Source: Desulfovibrio sp. Marseille-P6017 (GTDB lineage: Bacteria > Bacillota_A > Clostridia > Peptostreptococcales > Peptostreptococcaceae). From it: 64,000 nucleotides of DNA. Shown piece after piece: positions 1 to 9,129 of the stretch. Within the stretch, counting starts at the first letter, position 1. Each line of letters begins with the position of its first letter. The notes under the pieces were generated by a model that worked only from the letters and a program-made list of their open reading frames with translations, did no database searches and was not told the origin of the DNA. The stretch is taken from positions 10,238-74,237 of the forward strand of contig UWOR01000016.1 in the NCBI GenBank assembly GCA_900604495.1. Direction: 5' to 3'. A program made the position numbers and the translations under genes.

Positions 1-536
1 TTCCTTTTAAGGCTAGAACTTATGATTTAGAAAAAGGAGAAAGATATCCATTCTATATATATGTAGATAAAAGCGAAAGATTAGCAGCTACTACTGATAT
101 AGATTCATACTTAACTACTGATCATGAATATAATATTGGAGATACAGTTAATGGAGTTGTATATGGATTCCAAACGAATAATTCAGCTATGGTTGTAGTT
201 GATAATAAGTATGCTGGGGTAATACTACATAATGAATATTTCACTGAGTTAAAACATGGGCAGGAGTTAACTTTAAAAGTTATAAAAATATATGAAGATG
301 GAAAACTAGGACTTTCTCCTAGACAGGGTAGAAAAGATGAACTAGATACTTTAGAATCTTCTATTATTAGTTACTTAGAGGGTAATGATGGATTTATGAG
401 ATTTAATGATAAATCTACGCCAGAAGAAATTGCCACTGTGTTTAATTCTAGTAAGAAAAACTTTAAACGTGCTTTAGGTATTCTTATGAAAAAAGGTGTC
501 ATAACTCAAGATTCAAAAGGCACTTATATTAAGTAG
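1..536 (+). CDS. cvfB: CvfB-like S1 RNA-binding protein, 3' part only
   Basis: The reading frame is open from the left edge (first full codon at base 3) to TAG at 534-536, so about 177 C-terminal residues are present and the start lies outside. The visible part holds an S1-type beta-barrel (GDTVNGVVYGFQTNN to GLSPRQGRKDE) followed by a winged-helix tail rich in FKRALGILMKKG-type helix residues. Tandem S1 modules plus a C-terminal winged helix are the signature of the CvfB family, an RNA-binding regulator affecting virulence genes in staphylococci. The first ATG inside the window (189) is internal, not a start. The gene ends against a bidirectional terminator shared with convergent ybaK. Confidence 0.8.
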   Translation, partial: PFKARTYDLEKGERYPFYIYVDKSERLAATTDIDSYLTTDHEYNIGDTVNGVVYGFQTNNSAMVVVDNKYAGVILHNEYFTELKHGQELTLKVIKIYEDGKLGLSPRQGRKDELDTLESSIISYLEGNDGFMRFNDKSTPEEIATVFNSSKKNFKRALGILMKKGVITQDSKGTYIK

Positions 537-579
537 ATTATAAAATAGACTGAGTATTTTACTCAGTCTATTTTATAAT
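537..579. terminator. Bidirectional terminator, cvfB / ybaK
   Basis: A perfect 19-bp inverted repeat (537-555 with 561-579) around a 5-base loop, with A-rich and T-rich flanks on both sides. It overlaps the last codons of ybaK and starts right after the cvfB stop, so it can stop transcription from both convergent genes. Confidence 0.85.
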
Positions 580-1050
580 GTCTTCAAATTCAAATTTAAC
601 TAGTTTTTGTAAATCAGTAGGAGATATTTCAATTTGATATCCTATTTTACCTGCACTTACAATAATTTCATTTAATTCTTTAGCACTTATATTTACAAAA
701 GTTTTATACAACTTTTTCATACCTATAGGTGAACACCCTCCCCTTACATATCCAGTAACTTTATTAATATCTTTAACATGTATCATTTCTATATTCTTTT
801 CTTTAGAAGCTTTTGCCGCCTTCTTTAAATCCAAATTTTCATTAACTGGTATAACATATACATAGTATTCTTTACTTAAACCTTGTGCTACCAATGTCTT
901 ATACACCACTTTAATATCCTTACCTATTTTACTTGCAACTTCAATTCCATCCACATATTTTTTTCCAATATCATAAGAATATATATTGTATTTAATATCA
1001 TTCGAATCAAGTATTCTCATTGCATTAGTTTTTACTTTTGATTTTGACAT
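568..1050 (-). CDS. ybaK: YbaK/EbsC-family Cys-tRNA(Pro) deacylase
   Basis: A protein of 160 residues of the YbaK/ProX editing family, cytoplasmic enzymes that hydrolyse cysteine wrongly attached to tRNA-Pro. Family features are the N-terminal KTNAMRILD segment, the catalytic-lysine region VYKTLVAQG, YVYVIPVNENLDLKKAAKA, and the GYVRGGCSPIGMKK loop. Length is normal for the family. The longer in-frame ATG at 1062 sits directly against AAAAAGGG with no spacer, whereas the ATG at 1050 follows the purine stretch AAGGGATGAG by 7 bases, so 1050 is preferred. It is monocistronic and convergent with cvfB. Confidence 0.88.
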   Translation of the reverse strand: MSKSKVKTNAMRILDSNDIKYNIYSYDIGKKYVDGIEVASKIGKDIKVVYKTLVAQGLSKEYYVYVIPVNENLDLKKAAKASKEKNIEMIHVKDINKVTGYVRGGCSPIGMKKLYKTFVNISAKELNEIIVSAGKIGYQIEISPTDLQKLVKFEFEDIIK

Positions 1051-1103
1051 GTTATATCTCATCCCTTTTTATATATTTTACTATCTAATTATTTTATAAA
1101 ATA

Positions 1104-1137
1104 AAAGATGTATCCATATAATTTAGGATACACCTTT
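1104..1137 (-). terminator. Terminator of pepP
   Basis: The inverted repeat AAAAGGTGTATCC / GGATACATCTTTT (minus strand, one G:U pair) is followed by a U-rich run just past the stop of the aminopeptidase gene. Confidence 0.75.
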
Positions 1138-1145
1138 TTATTTCA

Positions 1146-2936
1146 TTATATAGCCCTAGTATATTTCTTTAACCATTCCTTTTCTTCTTCATTTAAGTAT
1201 GGAGAAATCTCATTATAAACTTTCTTATGATAATCATTTAAGTAATCAATTTCTGCTTTTTCCATTAACATCGGATTAATTCCATCTAAGTCTATAGGAA
1301 CAAGTGTAACAGCTTCAAATTCCATAAATTGTCCATATTCATTTACATCACTCTTAACTGTTATAAGCTCATTCTCTATTCTTATACCATGAGATCCATC
1401 TATATAAATACCTGGTTCATTAGTAGTAACCATACCAGCTTCTAATACACAACTATCATTCCTTTCAGGTACTATTCTCCATCTAAATCCATTTGGAGCC
1501 TCATGTACATTTAAAACAAATCCTATACCATGTCCTGTACCTGTTCTATAATCTATACCTAAATCCCAAATTGGACCTCTTGCTAGTATATCTAAGTTGT
1601 ACCCTCTACATCCATACATGAACTTAGCCATTGATAATTTTACCATACCTCTAACTACAGCTGTAAAATGTGTTTTTTGAACTTCAGGAATATCACCTAA
1701 TACATATACTCTAGTTATATCTGTGGTTCCATCAAAATATTGTCCCCCAGAATCTACTAACAATAATCCTTCTGGGTATAATTTATATGCGCTTTCTTTT
1801 GTAGCACTATAATGAATTATTGCCCCATGCTCTTTATATCCTGCTATTGTGTTAAAACTAGGCTCAATAAAGTTTTCTTGCTCTTGTCTAAACTTTAGCA
1901 ATTGCTCATCTATACTAACTTCATCCATTTCAATTTTTCCTACATTATTTTTTAACCAATACATAAACTTAGTCATAGCAACGCCATCTCTTATATGACA
2001 TTTTCTTATATTATTTAACTCTACTTCATTTTTTATAGCTTTAAGTAATACAGTAGGGTTTTGTACACTTACTTTTTCTATTTCACTCGAAATATTGTTA
2101 TAAATTGCATAATTTATCTTAGATTTATCTAGTAATACAACTTGATCTTTATCTATGTTTTTTATAAAATCGTATATTTCAAAATATGGTTTTATAATTG
2201 TATCTGCCTTATTTAACTCTTCTTTCATTTCAATTGTAAGTTTATTATCATCAACAAATAAATAAACTTTATCTAAAGTTATTATTGCATATGAAAGAAG
2301 TACAGGATTATACTTTACATCTCTACCTCTTATATTAAATAACCATGCTATATCATCTAATGATGCAATTATATGCATTGTTGCATTATTTTCTTTTATA
2401 GATTTTCTTACTTTATTTAATTTACTTAAAAAATCTTCTCCTGTATATTTTATATCTAATAAAAATCCTATTTCTGATGACATCGATGATCTATCTTCCC
2501 ATATATAATCAATTAAATCATCTTCGTAAGAAATTTTTATATTTTTACTTTTTAATCGATGTTTTAATTTTTCTCCTTCATCAACAGATATCACTCTTCC
2601 ATCAAATCCTAACGTTGAATTTTCCGGCATATTATCATATAAATAATCTTCAATAGTAGGAACCCCTTCCATTCCAGACTTATATAGTTTTATGCCACTA
2701 TCTTTAAGTTCAGTTTCAGCTTGTAAGAAGTACCTTCCATCAGTCCATAATCCACCATCATCTTTAGTTATTACTATAGTACCTGCCGACCCTGTAAATC
2801 CAGATATATATTCTCTACTTTTAAAATACTCTCCAACATACTCACTTTGATGAAAGTCTGAAGATGGTATTATATAGGCATAAATTTCTTTTTGACTCAT
2901 TAGTTTTCTTAATTTTTCAATTCTATTTTTTATCAT
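1146..2936 (-). CDS. pepP: Xaa-Pro aminopeptidase (M24B, aminopeptidase P)
   Basis: The 596-residue protein removes N-terminal residues preceding proline. It is the long three-domain form: two creatinase-like N-terminal domains (about 1-300, with YIIPSSDFHQSEYVGEYFKS), then the pita-bread metallopeptidase domain. Metal ligands are recognisable in LLVDSGGQYFDGTTDITR (both Asp), GTGHGIG (His), NEPGIYIDGSHGIRIEN and the final MEFEAVTLVP (Glu). The C-terminal extension ending in EEKEWLKKYTRAI is typical of the roughly 590-residue class. The ATG follows a strong GAGGGGG site. It stands alone between two terminators. No signal peptide is present, so it acts in the cytoplasm on imported peptides. 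Confidence 0.93.
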   Translation of the reverse strand: MIKNRIEKLRKLMSQKEIYAYIIPSSDFHQSEYVGEYFKSREYISGFTGSAGTIVITKDDGGLWTDGRYFLQAETELKDSGIKLYKSGMEGVPTIEDYLYDNMPENSTLGFDGRVISVDEGEKLKHRLKSKNIKISYEDDLIDYIWEDRSSMSSEIGFLLDIKYTGEDFLSKLNKVRKSIKENNATMHIIASLDDIAWLFNIRGRDVKYNPVLLSYAIITLDKVYLFVDDNKLTIEMKEELNKADTIIKPYFEIYDFIKNIDKDQVVLLDKSKINYAIYNNISSEIEKVSVQNPTVLLKAIKNEVELNNIRKCHIRDGVAMTKFMYWLKNNVGKIEMDEVSIDEQLLKFRQEQENFIEPSFNTIAGYKEHGAIIHYSATKESAYKLYPEGLLLVDSGGQYFDGTTDITRVYVLGDIPEVQKTHFTAVVRGMVKLSMAKFMYGCRGYNLDILARGPIWDLGIDYRTGTGHGIGFVLNVHEAPNGFRWRIVPERNDSCVLEAGMVTTNEPGIYIDGSHGIRIENELITVKSDVNEYGQFMEFEAVTLVPIDLDGINPMLMEKAEIDYLNDYHKKVYNEISPYLNEEEKEWLKKYTRAI

Positions 2937-3095
2937 ATGTATACCCCCTCTAGTCTTTATTTTCTATTTTTTTATATTATATACTTAATGTCAAATAATT
3001 AATATATTATTTTTAAATTAGAATAATATTCTATATTCATTTTACCCATAACCTTATATTTATAATTATGTTAATCTATATATTATTCCTTTTAA

Positions 3096-3139
3096 AAAAA
3101 ACCACTTTAAAATAATTAACTTATTTTAAAGTGGTTTTT
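3096..3139 (-). terminator. Terminator of the nucleoside transporter gene
   Basis: A 19-bp stem (3097-3115 with 3121-3139) closes on a short loop; on the minus strand it ends in a run of U. Confidence 0.8.
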
Positions 3140-3162
3140 GATTAAATATAATTCTATTAATT

Positions 3163-4374
3163 TTATAAAGCAGCGATTAGACCTACAACTAATGCACTTA
3201 ATATACTTACTAAGAATCCACCTATCATACCTCTAAATGCTAGTTTTGATAATTGATTTCTTTTTTCGGGGCAGAATACTGATATTCCTGATATACATAT
3301 ACCCATACTTGATATATTGGCAAATCCACATAAAGATACAGATAACACCATGGCAGTTCTTGGTTCTAATGTCTTTATAACATCTCCTAGTTGACCAAAT
3401 GCAACAAACTCATTAAGAACTAATTTACTTCCTAGTAATTGCCCTGCTAGAGATATTTCATCTGGTTTTAATCCCATTAAAAATCCTATAGGCGCAAAAA
3501 CTACTGATAATATCTTTTCTAAAGATAGTCCAAATATTCCAAGCCCTCCATTAACTAATGCAACTAAACCAGTTATAGCTATAAGAGCTGCACCTATTCC
3601 TAAAACCATTTGAAGCCCATCTGAAGCACCTTGAGATATTGCAGATATAAGATTCGGATTATCTCCTTTATTATCAATCTTAATATCTTTAACTTCACTT
3701 TTACCAACTAAACTTAAATCTTCTGGCAGTAACATTTTAGAAACTAATATACTTCCAAATGGAACTAATGCTCCTCCTAAAAGTAAATATTGCATAGGTA
3801 TTCCCATACCAGCATATCCCATAAGTACTGTAGCAGACATACTACCCATACCTGATATTAGAACTAACATTATTTCACTTTCAGTCATAGATTTTAAGTA
3901 CTTACTTACTAATACTGGAGATTCAGTTTGTCCTAAGAACATGTTAGCAACAGCTACAAAGCTTTCAACTTTAGATGTTCCAAGAACCTTTCCTACTATT
4001 CCACCTATTGCTGTAACTATAGCACTTATAACACCTAAATAATATAAAACTGCAACTAATGCAGAAACAAATATTATGTTTCCTAATACACTTATTGCAA
4101 ATATACTTCCCGTTGGCGCTGATGAATCTGCAAGTGTTCCAAACATAAACGATAATCCCTCTGCACCATAACCCAGAACTGCAGTTACAAAGTCAGATAC
4201 TTTTTCTAAGGCCATTTGACCTAGAGGGAATTTTACTAATAAAAATGCTAGTATAAATTGTATTACTAGTGCTTTTATTATCATTTTTTTATCGATAGCT
4301 TTCTTATCCGTTGAGAATAAGAATAATGCACCTAGTAAAACAACTATACCAATTACGTTTAATAAGATTTCCAT
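3163..4374 (-). CDS. nupC: Concentrative nucleoside transporter (CNT/NupC family)
   Basis: A 403-residue polytopic membrane protein that imports nucleosides with H+ or Na+. The two diagnostic CNT motifs are present: MFLGQTESPVLVSKYL in the first half of the core and KLVLNEFVAFGQLG in the second half. About ten hydrophobic segments run from MEILLNVIGIVVLLGALFLF to the C-terminal LVSILSALVVGLIAAL. The start has a clear site (GAGGAATGAG) upstream. It is a single gene with its own sigma-A promoter and terminator. Specificity (purine or pyrimidine) cannot be read from sequence. Confidence 0.93.
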   Translation of the reverse strand: MEILLNVIGIVVLLGALFLFSTDKKAIDKKMIIKALVIQFILAFLLVKFPLGQMALEKVSDFVTAVLGYGAEGLSFMFGTLADSSAPTGSIFAISVLGNIIFVSALVAVLYYLGVISAIVTAIGGIVGKVLGTSKVESFVAVANMFLGQTESPVLVSKYLKSMTESEIMLVLISGMGSMSATVLMGYAGMGIPMQYLLLGGALVPFGSILVSKMLLPEDLSLVGKSEVKDIKIDNKGDNPNLISAISQGASDGLQMVLGIGAALIAITGLVALVNGGLGIFGLSLEKILSVVFAPIGFLMGLKPDEISLAGQLLGSKLVLNEFVAFGQLGDVIKTLEPRTAMVLSVSLCGFANISSMGICISGISVFCPEKRNQLSKLAFRGMIGGFLVSILSALVVGLIAAL

Positions 4375-4424
4375 TTGTTTTACTCATTCCTCTTCTATTG
4401 TATATTTTTATTTTATGCTTTTCT

Positions 4425-4454
4425 ATTATAACCTCTAAATATGCAATTGTTCAA
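4425..4454 (-). promoter_or_regulatory. Sigma-A promoter of nupC
   Basis: On the minus strand TTGAAC (4449-4454), an 18-base spacer and a perfect TATAAT (4425-4430), about 50 bases before the nupC start. Confidence 0.65.
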
Positions 4455-4514
4455 CATTTTTAGACATTTTTTTCGTATTTATATATATTTCTTATTTTTA
4501 TAAAACTTACTATT

Positions 4515-5027
4515 TTAAGTTTTATATAGTAATGATATTAAAATATAAATCATATTTTTATATAGATAATCACATATCATTAATACAATTGAACTATATA
4601 ATATACAGAGTAATATTATTATACATTGGATAGCTAATCCATTAAGATGTAAACCATATATAATATTAATATTAAGTTAATTAAATTATAGATTCCATTT
4701 ATAGAAATATATAATATTATTCCTGTAAATAAACTCATCAAGAGTTTTTTTCTTATATAATAACTAAACATACCAAGAAAAAGTCCTAATAACCCATTAA
4801 TAAATAAAAACCTTATGGACTCAACTTGATTAGATACTCAATTAATAAAACGTAAATATATATGATGTGTCTATACTAGGTGATTTTCTGCTTATAATAT
4901 ATACTGGTATTATATTTAATATTGTAATAACTTCTAATTTATCCGAACATATAATTGGAATATAACTTATTAACAATCCTGACATAATAGAAAGTATTAA
5001 ACCTGTAAATTGTTCTTTTATTTTCAT
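4515..5027 (-). pseudogene. Frameshifted small membrane-protein gene
   Basis: An ATG at 5027 behind a strong GGAGGGAGAG site opens a 61-residue hydrophobic frame that stops at 4842. Hydrophobic coding continues in other frames: from about 4825 (VESIRFLFINGLLGLFLGMF) through a segment ending near 4640, and again in a third frame (GLHLNGLAIQCIIILLCILY) to a stop at 4515. Joined, the pieces make a protein of about 165 residues with four or five membrane segments. At least two frameshifts are needed, so it reads as a decayed gene rather than a real 61-residue protein. I do not recognise the family. Sequencing error at AT runs is an alternative. Confidence 0.6.
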
Positions 5028-5095
5028 ACTCTCCCTCCACTAGACAATGTATATATTATATTATGTTATATATATATATAAGTTGATACAATATA

Positions 5096-5148
5096 AAAAG
5101 GATATCTAAAGTCAAAGTATAAGTAATTTAACTTTATGATATCCTTTT
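5096..5148 (-). terminator. Terminator of folD
   Basis: AAAAGGATATC (5138-5148, minus strand) pairs with GATATCCTTTT (5096-5106) across a 31-base loop; a U-rich stretch follows. Confidence 0.6.
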
Positions 5149-5182
5149 ATTTTGATGTTTTTATTAACATAAATAATATTAT

Positions 5183-6037
5183 TTATATATTAAAATTAAT
5201 TTTATACAGTTCAATAACATTTTCAATAAGTGAATTTATTGTAGCTTTACCTGTGCAGTTTATTCTATTTGATACCATACTAGCTTTTCCTATACTTACA
5301 ACTTCATCTACATCAAAGTCTAATATCTGTTTTCTACCAACATAAGTAAAACCAACACCAATTACAACAGCATCCTCTTTAATATCTTTCGAGTTAATAA
5401 GATTTTGTCTTCCTACACAAGAAATAATTATATCTGCAATTTGGACTAAAGATGACAAGTCTTTTGTCTTACTATTCGCATTTATCAATGTTGCACCTCT
5501 ATTCATAAGCATAGAACATAGGGGTTTACCAACATGATTAGATTTTCCTATAACTAACGCAACTTTACCTTGTATTTCAACATCATTATACTCTAATAAT
5601 GATATTACGCCTTTTGGAGTTGCTGGGGCTAATATTTTATCATTACCTAAATTTATCTCTCCTATCCATTCTTTTGCAAATCCATCTGCATCAACACTAT
5701 AATCTATCGACTTCATTAGATTATCTGTATCTAAATGCTTAAATGTCGGTAATTGAAGTATTACTGGAATTTTTTCTGCATTACATTTATCAATTATATT
5801 TTTCACATCTTCATTTGTACAATTTTCTTCTAATTTTATTGCATTTACTTTAAGACCTGCTTTCTCACCCTCAGTTATTTTTCCTTTTATATACCTTGCA
5901 TTTCCCTCATCGTCAGATGCATTTATTATTATAAATTCAGGCTGCTTGTTTATAATTTTTTCAATTTTTGTAATTTCTTCTTTAAATTTTTGTATTTTTC
6001 CTTCACACATTTCTATTGCGTCTATTATTCTTGTCAT
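5183..6037 (-). CDS. folD: Divergent FolD-like methylenetetrahydrofolate dehydrogenase/cyclohydrolase
   Basis: The 284 residues match the family's length and fold order: an N-terminal catalytic domain and a Rossmann NAD(P) domain (VALVIGKSNHVGKPLCSMLM, about 158-177). FolD interconverts 5,10-methylene-, methenyl- and 10-formyl-THF. Tyr49 and Lys53 of the YxxxK motif, the LQLP motif (94-97) and the VDADGF aspartate (118) remain, as does PATPKGV. The C-terminal TPVPGGVGPMT signature of ordinary FolD is absent; that position reads NRINCTGKATINSL. Several other conserved residues differ too. It may be an NAD-specific or specialised FolD, or one losing an activity. The ATG follows AGGAGAGACAGT. 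Single gene. Confidence 0.8.
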   Translation of the reverse strand: MTRIIDAIEMCEGKIQKFKEEITKIEKIINKQPEFIIINASDDEGNARYIKGKITEGEKAGLKVNAIKLEENCTNEDVKNIIDKCNAEKIPVILQLPTFKHLDTDNLMKSIDYSVDADGFAKEWIGEINLGNDKILAPATPKGVISLLEYNDVEIQGKVALVIGKSNHVGKPLCSMLMNRGATLINANSKTKDLSSLVQIADIIISCVGRQNLINSKDIKEDAVVIGVGFTYVGRKQILDFDVDEVVSIGKASMVSNRINCTGKATINSLIENVIELYKINFNI

Positions 6038-6092
6038 ACTGTCTCTCCTAATTGTTTATTTATCTATTTTACAATTATATAATATATTCCAT

Positions 6093-8720
6093 CTATTTTT
6101 TTATTATTTTTGCAATTTCCATGATAAATGTTGAAATTAACGCTAGACCTAGACAAATACTAAATTGACTAATACCAAATGAATTTGGTATTAAAAATAA
6201 TTCTCTAACACCTGGTACTAAAGTTATACTATATAGTATAAAGCAAACTACTACAGCTCCTAATGCAAATTTATTAGAAAAAATCCCCAACTGAATTAAT
6301 GTACTTTCATTAGATCTTGCTGGTAATGTTTGAAGAATCCTAGATATTATTAATGTAGAGAATGCCATAGCTACTCCTAAGTACTCTGATGTTAAATTAC
6401 CTATATACTGAGCAAATATAGTTACAATCCCTATAACTATCCCTCTAAAGACTACTCTTTTTAGCGTACCTCCTGCTAATATACTCTCATTTGGGTCTCT
6501 TGGACTATGTTTCATTATACTTTTTTCAGGCGGTTCAAGACCTAATGCAATAGCAGGTAATGAGTCATTTACTAGATTTATAAATAATAATTGCAGTGCA
6601 GTAAACGGATTATTCCAATCTGCAAATACAGCAAACAATATTGCTACTATCGCTCCTAAGTTTCCAGCAAATAAATAAGTAATTGCCTTTTTTATATTAT
6701 CATAAACACTTCTACCTACTTCAACTGCACTTATTATGCTTGAAAAATTATCATCTACTAGTATCATTGCTGATGCATCCTTTGATACATCAGTTCCACT
6801 CCCCATACCGATTCCAATATCTGCCTGTTTTAATGATGGTGCATCATTTACTCCATCACCTGTCATCGCAGTTATCTTACCTTTTCTTTGCCATGCTTTA
6901 ACTATACGTATTTTATTCTCAGGTGAAACCCTAGCATAAACACTTATTTTTTCTAATTCCTTATCTAATTGCTCATCAGTTAAAGCATCTAATTCTTGAC
7001 CTGTAAGTGCTAATTCACTTTCATCCATTATGCCTATTTGTTTAGCTATTGCTTGAGCTGTAGTTTTATGATCCCCAGTTATCATAATTGTTTTTATACC
7101 AGCTTCTTTAGCTTCCTTAACCGCGCTATATACTGATTCCCTAGGAGGGTCTATCATTGCCATTAAGCCTACCAATATCATGTCAATTTCATCTTCTACA
7201 CTAGGAACAAAATCTTTATCTGGTACATCTTTCATCGCAAAAGCTAAAACTCTTAATGCATTTTTTGAAAACTCTTCATTAACTTTTCTATACTCATTTA
7301 AGATTTCATCATTTATTTCAACTACTTCACCATTATTCAAAGCATATTTACATCTATTAAATAATACATCCGGGGCTCCTTTTGTATACATTACTGCATC
7401 ACCGTAAATATCATTTACAGTAGACATTAATTTTCTATCTGAATCAAATGGTATTTCCCCTTTTCTTACATACTTTCCTCGTAAAGTACTATAATTTAAA
7501 TCATTTTTATTTGAATAAGTAATTAGTGCAACTTCTGTTGGATCTCCTATCTCATTTCCTTCCTCAGTAATATGAGAATCATTACATAGAGTTGATATCA
7601 TTGTCAGTAGTTTAGCTTGATAATTATAATGTACATTTCCTTTTTCAAATACATCATCATCATTTCCATACATATAATAATCTACAACTGTCATCTTATT
7701 TTGTGTAAGAGTACCAGTTTTATCTGTACATATAATACTTGCAGATCCTAAAGTCTCAACTGCTGGTAGCTTTCTTATTATAACTTGTCGTTTTGCCATA
7801 TTATTAGTTCCTACAGCTAAAACTATAGTTACAATTGATGATAAAGCTTCCGGAATCGCTGCTACCGCCACGGCCACTGCGAACATAAAACTATCTAAGG
7901 CTACACCTATCATATTTGTTGTATTTCTAGTAAAGTATGCTCTTGCAACCTCTATTATAAAAATTACTAAAGCAAGTATAGTTATTCCAATACCTAATTT
8001 TTTACTAAACTCCTCTAGCTTCTGTTGAAGAGGAGTTAACTTATTTTCTGAAGATTCTAAAAGACCTGCTATTTTACCCATTTCTGTATTCATACCAGTG
8101 TCAGTTACTATAAACATCCCTCTACCATATACGACTATAGACCCACTAAATACCATATTTTTCTGATCTCCTAGCCCAACTTCTTCATTTATTACATCAG
8201 TATACTTTAATACAGGTTCTGATTCTCCAGTTAGCATTCCTTCTACAACCTTCAATGTTTCCGCTTCTATAAGTCTTCCATCTGCAGGAACATAGTCACC
8301 AGCTTCTAATACTACTATATCTCCTGGCACTAATTGTCTAGATTCTAAGGTTACCTTTTTATTATTTCTTATAACCTTAGCTTGAGGTGCAGATAGTTTC
8401 TTTAAACTTTCTAATGACCCCTCCGCCTTTTTAGTCTGTACAACTCCTAATACTGAATTTATTATTACAACCGCAAATATTATTATAGATTCTACAACTT
8501 CACCTAATATAATTTGGACTATTGCAGCAATAAGTAATATTATTACTAAAGGATCTTTAAAGGATTCTAAAAATAATTTATATGTAGGTATCTTATCTTT
8601 TTCTTTTAATTCATTGTACCCTTTAGATTTTAATAGTTCATTAACTTGATCTTCGGATAATCCCTGTAGACTAGAGTTTAAATTTGACATTACATCTTCA
8701 TATGTTCTTTTATAAAACAT
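6093..8720 (-). CDS. P-type Ca2+-transporting ATPase (P2A, SERCA-like)
   Basis: An 875-residue cation pump exporting Ca2+ from the cytoplasm using ATP. Order: actuator domain with the TGE motif (EGMLTGESEPV), M4 with AAIPEAL, phosphorylation motif ICTDKTGTLT, nucleotide-binding KGAPDVLF, hinge MTGDGVNDAPSLKQADIGIG, and the M5-M10 bundle. M6 has NLVNDSLPAIALG, matching the Asn and Asp that bind Ca2+ in SERCA-type pumps, and ten membrane segments can be placed. A cation-ATPase N domain with FYKRTYEDVMSNLNSSLQGLS opens the protein. The start follows AAGGAGAAGTGTT. Na+ or Mn2+ transport cannot be excluded. Confidence 0.92.
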   Translation of the reverse strand: MFYKRTYEDVMSNLNSSLQGLSEDQVNELLKSKGYNELKEKDKIPTYKLFLESFKDPLVIILLIAAIVQIILGEVVESIIIFAVVIINSVLGVVQTKKAEGSLESLKKLSAPQAKVIRNNKKVTLESRQLVPGDIVVLEAGDYVPADGRLIEAETLKVVEGMLTGESEPVLKYTDVINEEVGLGDQKNMVFSGSIVVYGRGMFIVTDTGMNTEMGKIAGLLESSENKLTPLQQKLEEFSKKLGIGITILALVIFIIEVARAYFTRNTTNMIGVALDSFMFAVAVAVAAIPEALSSIVTIVLAVGTNNMAKRQVIIRKLPAVETLGSASIICTDKTGTLTQNKMTVVDYYMYGNDDDVFEKGNVHYNYQAKLLTMISTLCNDSHITEEGNEIGDPTEVALITYSNKNDLNYSTLRGKYVRKGEIPFDSDRKLMSTVNDIYGDAVMYTKGAPDVLFNRCKYALNNGEVVEINDEILNEYRKVNEEFSKNALRVLAFAMKDVPDKDFVPSVEDEIDMILVGLMAMIDPPRESVYSAVKEAKEAGIKTIMITGDHKTTAQAIAKQIGIMDESELALTGQELDALTDEQLDKELEKISVYARVSPENKIRIVKAWQRKGKITAMTGDGVNDAPSLKQADIGIGMGSGTDVSKDASAMILVDDNFSSIISAVEVGRSVYDNIKKAITYLFAGNLGAIVAILFAVFADWNNPFTALQLLFINLVNDSLPAIALGLEPPEKSIMKHSPRDPNESILAGGTLKRVVFRGIVIGIVTIFAQYIGNLTSEYLGVAMAFSTLIISRILQTLPARSNESTLIQLGIFSNKFALGAVVVCFILYSITLVPGVRELFLIPNSFGISQFSICLGLALISTFIMEIAKIIKK

Positions 8721-9129
8721 AACACTTCTCCTTACATATAATAAAATTTATACTTTATTATTTATTCTTAAATTTAATTTAGTTTATTATTCTATAAAAT
8801 TTATTAAAAATTTATTATTAAAATACTATATAACAATAATAGTGTCTTTTAAAATTCAATCCCACATATTACCTATATAATTTACTTATATATTTTTTAT
8901 CTTAGATAAAAATATAATAATAAACTATTTAAAGATAAAGTAAATATATTTCAATATTTTACCAAATGTTACATTTAATTTAATATTTACCAATTTTTTT
9001 GTCGAATTTTGAAAGGAAATTTTAAAGAAAACATTGTTTTATTTTTAAAAGTATTATAATGGTTCTTGTCGCTAAAAAAAGCACTAATTTTATATAATAA
9101 TTTTTCTAATAAAAGAAAGGAATAATAAT
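8721..9129. other. Divergent intergenic region (409 bp)
   Basis: A very AT-rich spacer between the Ca2+ ATPase (minus) and the permease (plus). I see a plausible plus-strand -10 TATAAT at 9055-9060 with a weak -35 near 9033-9039, giving a short leader to the permease. No ORF, riboswitch consensus or repeat was recognised. Confidence 0.5.
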
